A stretch of DNA of 32,292 nt from an uncultured Faecalitalea sp. (GTDB lineage: Bacteria; Bacillota_I; Bacilli_A; Erysipelotrichales; Erysipelotrichaceae): positions 1 to 32,292 of the forward strand of contig CAMJQJ010000015.1 in the NCBI GenBank assembly GCA_946408025.1, in the 5' to 3' direction. Below the pieces are notes generated by a model, which saw only the letters and a program-made list of their open reading frames with translations, did not search any database and was not told where the DNA came from. This document shows positions 26,892 to 32,292 of the stretch, in pieces (the first letter of the stretch is position 1; each line of letters opens with the position of its first letter). The translations under genes were made by a program, and so were the position numbers.

Positions 26892-27470
26892 ATGAAAAAA
26901 ATATGGATCGCAACTTCAAATGCGCATAAAGTTGAAGAATTTCAGAAGATGCTTGGCAAAGATGTTCAAGTATGTTGTTTAAAAGATCTTGATCAGGAGG
27001 TTGAAATTATTGAGAATGGTAAGACATTCGAAGAAAACGCCTTGATCAAAGCCCGCAGTTTGTATGATGTTTTACATCAACCTGTTATCAGTGATGATTC
27101 TGGACTTGAAGTGGATGCCATGGATAAGGCGCCAGGTGTGTATTCAGCACGCTGGATGGGCGAAGATACAAGCTATGATGTCAAGAATGCTCAAATCATT
27201 AAAAATGTTGAAGGAAAGACTAAAAGTGCTCGTTTCGTCTGTGTAATTGCCTATATTGATGAAAACGGTGAAGGTCATACATATCGTGGTGAAGTTGAAG
27301 GAGAAATTAATGATAAGATTCTTGGAACCAATGGATTTGGATATGATCCGATCTTCTATTATCCTGAATACGGAACGACCTTAGCTAATGTTTCGAGTGA
27401 GATGAAAAACAAAGTATCACATAGATCGCGCGCTTTAGAGAAATTTTTAAAAGATTGGAGAAATAAATAA
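26892..27470 (+). CDS. rdgB: XTP/dITP diphosphatase (Ham1/RdgB family)
   Basis: A 193-residue pyrophosphatase removing non-canonical purine nucleotides (XTP, dITP) from the pool to protect DNA and RNA. Family motifs: TSNAHKVEEF (about 7-16), the metal-site SDDSGLEVDA, GFGYDPIFYYPEYG and the C-terminal SHRSRALEKF. ATG 26892 is used because GGTGA (26882-26886) lies five bases before it; the GTG at 26883 is that ribosome site. The stop overlaps the trmL ATG (TAATG). Confidence 0.95.
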   Translation: MKKIWIATSNAHKVEEFQKMLGKDVQVCCLKDLDQEVEIIENGKTFEENALIKARSLYDVLHQPVISDDSGLEVDAMDKAPGVYSARWMGEDTSYDVKNAQIIKNVEGKTKSARFVCVIAYIDENGEGHTYRGEVEGEINDKILGTNGFGYDPIFYYPEYGTTLANVSSEMKNKVSHRSRALEKFLKDWRNK

Positions 27471-27991
27471 TGTTACACGTTGTATTATATGAACCGGAAA
27501 TACCACAGAATACGGGAAATATCATTCGTACATGTATGGCGACAGGATCTCGTCTACATTTGATTGAACCACTTGGTTTTTCATTGGATGAAAAGCACTT
27601 ACGAAGAAGTGGAATGGATTATATAAAAGATGCGGATATTCATATTCATAAAAACTGGGAAGAGTTTGTAAAAGAAAATCCAAGTGATAAATATTATTTT
27701 ATGACTCGCTATGGTCATAAGGCACCAAGTGAATTTGATTTTAGTGATATTTCAAAAGATGTGTATTTAGTCTTAGGAAAAGAGAGCACAGGAGTCGATA
27801 AAAAAATCTTAAAAGACCACTTACAAACTTGTATGCGTCTTCCAATGGTACCAAGTGCACGAAGTCTTAATTTATCCAATTGTGCAGCAATCATTGTTTA
27901 TGAAGTTTTACGTCAACAAAATTATCCTGGACTTGCTACGAGTGAACAATTAAAAGGAGATCATTGGCTTGAAGATTTATCAGTGGATTGA
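27470..27991 (+). CDS. trmL: tRNA (cytidine(34)-2'-O)-methyltransferase
   Basis: A 173-residue SPOUT methyltransferase of the TrmL/YibK/CspR type that 2'-O-methylates the wobble base of tRNA-Leu isoacceptors. Motifs: EPEIPQNTGNIIRTC (motif 1, with the conserved N and R), LVLGKESTGVD (motif 2) and IPMVPSARSLNLSNCAAI-like RLPMVPSARSLNLSN (motif 3), forming the trefoil knot that binds SAM. Coupled to rdgB by a one-base overlap; the following gene starts 23 bases inside it. Confidence 0.95.
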   Translation: MLHVVLYEPEIPQNTGNIIRTCMATGSRLHLIEPLGFSLDEKHLRRSGMDYIKDADIHIHKNWEEFVKENPSDKYYFMTRYGHKAPSEFDFSDISKDVYLVLGKESTGVDKKILKDHLQTCMRLPMVPSARSLNLSNCAAIIVYEVLRQQNYPGLATSEQLKGDHWLEDLSVD

Positions 27992-28526
27992 TCGATTATT
28001 TGATACCTTTTCTAAGAGATCATGTTTTGTTGCCATTATAGTTTTAGCGTATTGGACGTGGCAGAATATCTGGCAGGGAGTATTCATGTTTGATTTAGTT
28101 CGTGTTAGTAATTATGAAACCTTGTTTTCGTTTTATGAAAATTTAAGTCAGTATTCTAATACTTTGCTAATAGAAATAGTATTAGACATGATTTCAAGCA
28201 ATAGTGTATCGCTTATATCAATATTGAATGCCGTGGTCAATAATGTGGGAATCATTGATGTTTTGGCAGTCTTCTTTACAATTATTTTGTTCATGAAATC
28301 TAGACAGAAAAAGGGTTGGATCTTTTTGATCGTTCTTTATTTATTAATGTTTTCCGTAGTAGAGGGAAGCTTGTTCTATGGGTTTCAAGTTTCATCTATT
28401 GATGAATTAGTGCGTATTTTACATATATTATCGATGATTACCTTTGGTTTTGAATGCGTAATTGTCATGTATCTGGTATATCGAATCGTAGGGCATGTTT
28501 TTGAGTATATTCGTCAATTTGAATAA
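27969..28526 (+). CDS. Uncharacterised membrane protein with TTG start
   Basis: A 185-residue protein with about four hydrophobic helices (near 21-42, 88-108, 115-135 and 150-172). No known family. The TTG start at 27969 is supported by AAGGAGA (27954-27960) eight bases upstream, and the frame overlaps the end of trmL, implying coupling. No clear terminator after it; 28527-28750 is AT-rich with a tandem ACATAATTT repeat (28591 and 28601). Confidence 0.65.
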   Translation: MKIYQWIDRLFDTFSKRSCFVAIIVLAYWTWQNIWQGVFMFDLVRVSNYETLFSFYENLSQYSNTLLIEIVLDMISSNSVSLISILNAVVNNVGIIDVLAVFFTIILFMKSRQKKGWIFLIVLYLLMFSVVEGSLFYGFQVSSIDELVRILHILSMITFGFECVIVMYLVYRIVGHVFEYIRQFE

Positions 28527-28750
28527 TGGTGTTCTCGATCCGTGAACAAATGTATATGATAAAATTAATTTGATAATTTTAGTCAAATTCACATAATTTT
28601 ACATAATTTGATTGAAAATGCTTTATATAAAGTGGATTTATAAAATTTTAAATAAATGTAACACTTAAATTTTGGTAAATATTTTTTTCAAAATTTGTTT
28701 GAAATGGTTAATCATGTTAAATTGTTGGTGTTGTATGAGAGGTGATAGAA

Positions 28751-29980
28751 GTGAATTTTATCGAAAAACACAGTAAATTATTGGCTGTAGCCTTATGTTT
28801 CTGTGCTTGCGGACCAGTTCTTTCTACAGTTTACGCATACGAAACTAAACCAGGATGGCATGGTGAAGGAGCCGACAGATATTATATTCTGGAATCCAAT
28901 CATCAGACTGCAACTGGTTTAACAGAAATTGAAGATGAGTTATACTACTTCAATAATGCTGGTGAGATGCAATTCGGATGGCAAGAAATTTCTAACGAAA
29001 CTTACTATTTCGAAGAAGATGGAACGGCTGCAACAGGTAAAACAAACATTCAGGGTACTACTTACAACTTCCAGAGTGAAGGTACTCTTCAACATGGCTG
29101 GTCAGAAGATGGAAAATCTTACTTTGACGAGAAGGGATTCAAAATCACAGGAAATTGGGTCGAAGATCAAGGAGCTAAGTACTATTTTGACGAAGATGGA
29201 AACCTAGTTACTGGTTGGCTAGAAGTTGACGGTAACAAATACTACATGGGTGCAGATGGAAAGATGTGCACAGGTCAGGTTGATATCGAAGGTCAGACTT
29301 ATTACTTACAGGAAGATGGAACATTCAAAACTGGATGGATCGAAAAAGATGGCAAGAAATACTATTATGAAGAAAATGGTAATCTTGTAAAAGACACATT
29401 CAAAGATATCGATGGAAAGAAATACGCTTTTGATGCAAATGGTGAATTGATCACAAATACAGAAAAAGACGGTTATACGATCGGCGAAGACGGGGTTGCT
29501 GAAGAAATCGTTGAACAAGCTGACAATACACAGTCTGTTCAAGAAGATACAAGTTCATCAACACCTTCTAACAGTGGATCAACAGCTCCATCTACACCAT
29601 CAACTGGTTCTGAATCAAGCTCTAATGCAGGTTCTAGCAACACAGGTTCAAGCAATGTCCCATCAACACCTAATGTAAGCAATGATGCTATTGTAAGTGC
29701 AGCATACGCTCAATTAGGAAGAACGCAAGACTGTACAATGTTAGTTACTAACTCTTTAGCTGCAGTTGGTATCAATTTCCACGGATGGCCTGAAGACTAT
29801 TTATCTTTAGGTACATTAACTAGCAATCCTGTTCCAGGTGACATTATTGTCTACAGTGGACATGTTGCAATCTATGTTGGTAATGGACAGGCAATCCATG
29901 GTGGATGGCTTGGTAACCAGACCGTATTAGCATCAGTCAACTGCGGTAACGCATTGATTGGATACGTTCACATAGGTTAA
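28751..29980 (+). CDS. Secreted cell-wall-binding-repeat protein with NlpC/P60-like domain
   Basis: A 409-residue exported protein. The signal peptide ends near A29 (STVYA-Y). Residues 34-250 are about nine or ten ~20-residue repeats of the choline-/glucan-binding type (GWxExDGxxYYFxxDG), which anchor proteins to cell-wall polymers. A Ser/Thr/Pro linker (about 267-318) follows. The last ~90 residues resemble a compact NlpC/P60-type cysteine peptidase: C328 (QDCTMLV), H371 (GHVAIYVG) and H383 (AIHGG), after PGDIIVYSG. Probably a peptidoglycan hydrolase. GTG 28751 follows AGAGGTGAT at a good distance, better than GTG 28742. C-ending codons (tac, ttc, aac) are commoner than in neighbours, suggesting high expression. 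Two terminators follow. Confidence 0.85.
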   Translation: MNFIEKHSKLLAVALCFCACGPVLSTVYAYETKPGWHGEGADRYYILESNHQTATGLTEIEDELYYFNNAGEMQFGWQEISNETYYFEEDGTAATGKTNIQGTTYNFQSEGTLQHGWSEDGKSYFDEKGFKITGNWVEDQGAKYYFDEDGNLVTGWLEVDGNKYYMGADGKMCTGQVDIEGQTYYLQEDGTFKTGWIEKDGKKYYYEENGNLVKDTFKDIDGKKYAFDANGELITNTEKDGYTIGEDGVAEEIVEQADNTQSVQEDTSSSTPSNSGSTAPSTPSTGSESSSNAGSSNTGSSNVPSTPNVSNDAIVSAAYAQLGRTQDCTMLVTNSLAAVGINFHGWPEDYLSLGTLTSNPVPGDIIVYSGHVAIYVGNGQAIHGGWLGNQTVLASVNCGNALIGYVHIG

Positions 29981-29983
29981 TAA

Positions 29984-30011
29984 AGAGAAGAGAAAATCTT
30001 CTCTTTTTTTT
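29984..30011 (+). terminator. First terminator after the cell-wall protein
   Basis: AGAGAAGA (29984-29991) pairs with TCTTCTCT (29997-30004), loop GAAAA, followed by seven or more Ts. Confidence 0.88.
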
Positions 30012-30014
30012 GTG

Positions 30015-30044
30015 TACGGCTTGATTATTCAGGTCGTATTTTTT
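30015..30044 (+). terminator. Second, tandem terminator
   Basis: TACGGCTTGA (30015-30024) pairs with TCAGGTCGTA (30029-30038), including two G-T pairs, across a TTAT loop; six Ts follow (30039-30044). Confidence 0.7.
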
Positions 30045-30049
30045 AATAT
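30021..30049 (+). promoter_or_regulatory. Promoter of yfmFH within the second terminator
   Basis: TTGATT (30021-30026), 17 bases, TAATAT (30044-30049). The -35 is in the 3' end of the stem arm and the loop of the second terminator. GGAGG at 30063-30067 then precedes the ATG. Confidence 0.6.
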
Positions 30050-30073
30050 AGATATATTCGCCGGAGGTAGTTT

Positions 30074-31264
30074 ATGAATTATATTTCTTCGAATAAATTT
30101 AGTGATGTGAGCGTTGTAGTAAGAACACAACTACCTTTAGAACGCTCTTCAATAACGTCATATAATATTCTGGTTTATATGTTGAAAACAAAAACAGAAT
30201 TATTTAAGACAAAACAAGCTTTGATTTCAAATTTAAATGAAGCCTATGGGATGAAATTGTCTTGTGGATTAAGTTCCTATGGAGCTGATCTAATCTTAAC
30301 AACACGTATTCAATATATTCGTTCAGATTGGATTGAAGAGGAAGACTATATCCATAAAGTTAAAGAAATAACAGATCAAGTATTGTTTCATTCTGTATTG
30401 GATGAAGCGAGTTTTGAAGAAGCAAAATATCTGTATAGAAATAAATTAACGCGTATTTTAGATGATCCAGATGGATTAGCTATTTACGCTTGTTTAACAA
30501 CGTTAAATACAGATCATGAAATCACTATACCAATCCAAGGAAATCTAGATGATTTAGATCGATTAACGCTTCAAGATATCCAGGAAGTTTACAGTGCGTA
30601 TTTAAAAGCCGATAAACATGTACTTGTTTGTGGATGCTTGGATGAGGAAATGAAAACATATCTAGAAAGAATTGATTCAGGATCCAAATTATATTCGACA
30701 CGCGATTTATTGCCAATATTAGATTATCAGGAAGAAGTTATTGAAAAGAATATATCACAGTCCAGTATTGCCTTGGTATATGCAACGAGTACAGATATTC
30801 TCTCTGAAGATTATTATAAAATGTATGTTATGAATTCTTTGTTGGGACAAAGTCCAACAAGTCTTTTGTTTGAAGAGGTTCGTGAAAAACACAGCTTATG
30901 CTATTCCATTTCTTCTTATTTGATTCAGTTTGATGGGGCATTGATCATCACCTTGGGCACAAATAAAGAGAATATTGAAAAGGCTATTGAATTGATTAAT
31001 CAGCAGATTCAAAGGATCATAGATCTTGATTTTGATCCGGAATTATTGAATACAGCTAAAAAGGATTGTATCGATTCATTGATCGTTGCCCAAGATTATC
31101 CATTTTCACAAATCGACCAAAGATTTATGGATGTTTTATTATCTAGGGATACAGATAGGGAAAAGAAAATCAAGAATATACAAAAAGTTAGTCTTGAAGA
31201 TGTATCAACAGCTGCAAAAAAACTAAAGAAAATTTCTTCAGTTATAGTAAAGGAAGTAGAATAG
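30074..31264 (+). CDS. yfmF: M16-family peptidase-like protein YfmF
   Basis: A 396-residue M16 (pitrilysin-fold) protein without the HxxEH zinc site: the helix where it would lie reads YNILVYMLKTKTELFKTK. In Bacillota such proteins pair with an active YfmH; in B. subtilis the yfm pair has been linked to 5-aminopentanol modification of elongation factor P. The fold is shown by the N-terminal helix-strand pattern, YLKADKHVLVCGC mid-protein, and the second-domain FEEVREKHSLCYSISSYL with conserved R/Y. Start after GGAGG by six bases. The partner gene starts one base after its stop. Confidence 0.88.
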   Translation: MNYISSNKFSDVSVVVRTQLPLERSSITSYNILVYMLKTKTELFKTKQALISNLNEAYGMKLSCGLSSYGADLILTTRIQYIRSDWIEEEDYIHKVKEITDQVLFHSVLDEASFEEAKYLYRNKLTRILDDPDGLAIYACLTTLNTDHEITIPIQGNLDDLDRLTLQDIQEVYSAYLKADKHVLVCGCLDEEMKTYLERIDSGSKLYSTRDLLPILDYQEEVIEKNISQSSIALVYATSTDILSEDYYKMYVMNSLLGQSPTSLLFEEVREKHSLCYSISSYLIQFDGALIITLGTNKENIEKAIELINQQIQRIIDLDFDPELLNTAKKDCIDSLIVAQDYPFSQIDQRFMDVLLSRDTDREKKIKNIQKVSLEDVSTAAKKLKKISSVIVKEVE

Positions 31265-31265
31265 T

Positions 31266-32292
31266 ATGAATTACAATATGAATATATTGAATAAAACTTT
31301 AGATAACTCTTTGCATGTGATCCTGATTCAAAAGCCGGATTATGTTAAATCGCTTTTTATGTTAGGTGTACCAGCTGGCGGGTTTGATGTGGTTCAAAAA
31401 AATCAGGATGAAATCATAAAACATTCCAGTGGATGTGCTCATTTTTTGGAACATCAGATGTTTAGGTTGAATCAGAAAGATGTAACCCAGGATTTTGCCA
31501 AAATGCAGGCGCAGACAAATGCCTTTACTTCATATACTGAGACTGCTTATTATTTTCAAACAACATCTGATATTGAAAAGCCTTTGGGTTTGTTGTTAGA
31601 TTTTGTTGAAAATTTAGATATTGATCAACAAAGTGTTGAAAAGGAAAAAGGAATCATTCTTAGTGAATACAATATGTATGAACAAAACCCTGAACAAAGA
31701 CTTTTGATGAATACATGGCGTGCACTTTATCGTGAGCATCCTTTGAAAATAGATATTCTTGGAAACAAGGACGATATTTCAAATATGACACCGGAAACGC
31801 TGGCTAAGTTCTATCAAATGAATTATGATCCTTCTAGACTTACTTTAGTAGGAGTCACAGGAAAAGATATCAATAAAATCATGGATTTTATTATCGAACA
31901 TCAAAAAGATGTCTCTTCCAAGATTCAGGGCGATATTACTCGTATCATGCCAGAAGAGCCTAAAAAAGTTGTTTTAAAAGAGAGTATTGAATATATGGAT
32001 ATCACGATGCCATATGTTTGCGTTGCCTATAAATTAGATCCAGTGGATACGATCATGGATGCAATGCGCCTGGATATTGCCTTGCAGATGCGACTAGACT
32101 CGTTGTTTGGCCCTTTGAACCCAGAATATCAAATATGGATGGATGAGCAGATTATTTCACAGGTAGCGTTTGCGGAATGTGATTTTAATGTTGATCATGG
32201 CTATGTCATTTTTGTAGGCCAGACTTATAAGATTCAAGAATTTATAAATCTCGTTGATAAGATTATTAAAAAAATAAAAGAACCGATTGATT
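31266..32292 (+). CDS. yfmH: M16-family zinc peptidase YfmH, 3' end outside window
   Basis: The first 342 codons; the frame is open to the window edge (family proteins are about 430 residues). The zinc-binding HxxEH is present as HFLEH (H59, E62, H63 in SSGCAHFLEHQMF), and a Glu-rich helix (about 125-134, EKEKGIILSE) can supply the third ligand. It is thus the catalytic member of the YfmF-YfmH pair. The conserved DILGNKDDISNMTPETL and YDPSRLTLVGVTG segments are typical M16. AGGAAG at about 31250-31255 is the ribosome site; the ATG lies one base after the yfmF stop. Confidence 0.9.
   Translation, partial: MNYNMNILNKTLDNSLHVILIQKPDYVKSLFMLGVPAGGFDVVQKNQDEIIKHSSGCAHFLEHQMFRLNQKDVTQDFAKMQAQTNAFTSYTETAYYFQTTSDIEKPLGLLLDFVENLDIDQQSVEKEKGIILSEYNMYEQNPEQRLLMNTWRALYREHPLKIDILGNKDDISNMTPETLAKFYQMNYDPSRLTLVGVTGKDINKIMDFIIEHQKDVSSKIQGDITRIMPEEPKKVVLKESIEYMDITMPYVCVAYKLDPVDTIMDAMRLDIALQMRLDSLFGPLNPEYQIWMDEQIISQVAFAECDFNVDHGYVIFVGQTYKIQEFINLVDKIIKKIKEPID

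Noticed and set aside
28583..28611. Possible WalR box upstream of the wall-protein gene (tandem ACATAATTT, TGTAAA/TGTGAA on the other strand)
   Set aside because: The repeat period is 10, not the 11 needed for the TGTWAH-N5-TGTWAH motif, and the second half deviates.

Overview
The window is low-GC, gene-dense bacterial chromosome with strong Shine-Dalgarno sites, T-box riboswitches and a CIRCE/HrcA-type heat-shock operator. This points to the Bacillota. Protein style, including a threonyl-tRNA synthetase without a TGS domain, suggests Erysipelotrichia or a relative. That placement is inference; no marker gene here fixes it. Almost everything is on the + strand; only one HAD phosphatase gene is on the minus strand.

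Layout. 1-679: end of a threonine ammonia-lyase gene followed by ridA. 728-4734: a small membrane protein and an asymmetric heterodimeric ABC exporter, closed by a terminator. 4804-4879: tRNA-Gln(CUG). 5293-8204: an accessory-looking run of surface proteins (a lipoprotein, a membrane-anchored protein, a decayed lipoprotein paralogue and a BspA/DUF285 repeat protein). 8281-10554: gltX and an MscS-type channel. 10540-11370 (minus): Cof-type HAD phosphatase. 11421-12741: two unknown membrane proteins. 12797-16112: Xaa-Pro aminopeptidase, CpXC zinc-ribbon protein and galE. 16189-17731: UcpA-like dehydrogenase and exonuclease III. 17777-21576: a T-box-controlled polar amino acid ABC importer with an M20 amidohydrolase; the specifier is probably CGC (Arg). 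21606-24506: a second T-box (specifier ACT, Thr) driving thrS and an orphan substrate-binding lipoprotein. 24858-26830: groES-groEL behind two tandem CIRCE-like operators. 26892-28526: rdgB, trmL and a membrane protein. 28751-29980: a secreted cell-wall-repeat protein with an NlpC/P60-like C-terminal domain. 30074-end: the yfmF-yfmH M16 pair, the second cut by the window edge.

How it fits together. RidA clears the reactive enamine/imine made by the threonine deaminase next to it. The two T-box units tie amino acid import and threonyl-tRNA charging to uncharged tRNA. GroES/GroEL are repressed by HrcA at a doubled operator. Most of the rest is housekeeping: translation, nucleotide-pool cleaning, tRNA modification, DNA repair and envelope work.

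Most interesting points: the double CIRCE arrangement around the groES promoter; the T-box importer with a hydrolase; the TGS-less ThrRS translationally coupled to an orphan binding protein; the surface-protein island with a visible dead paralogue beside a tRNA gene; and three places where a promoter -35 box lies inside or at the tail of the preceding terminator. I saw no CRISPR array, insertion sequence, prophage or replication origin.
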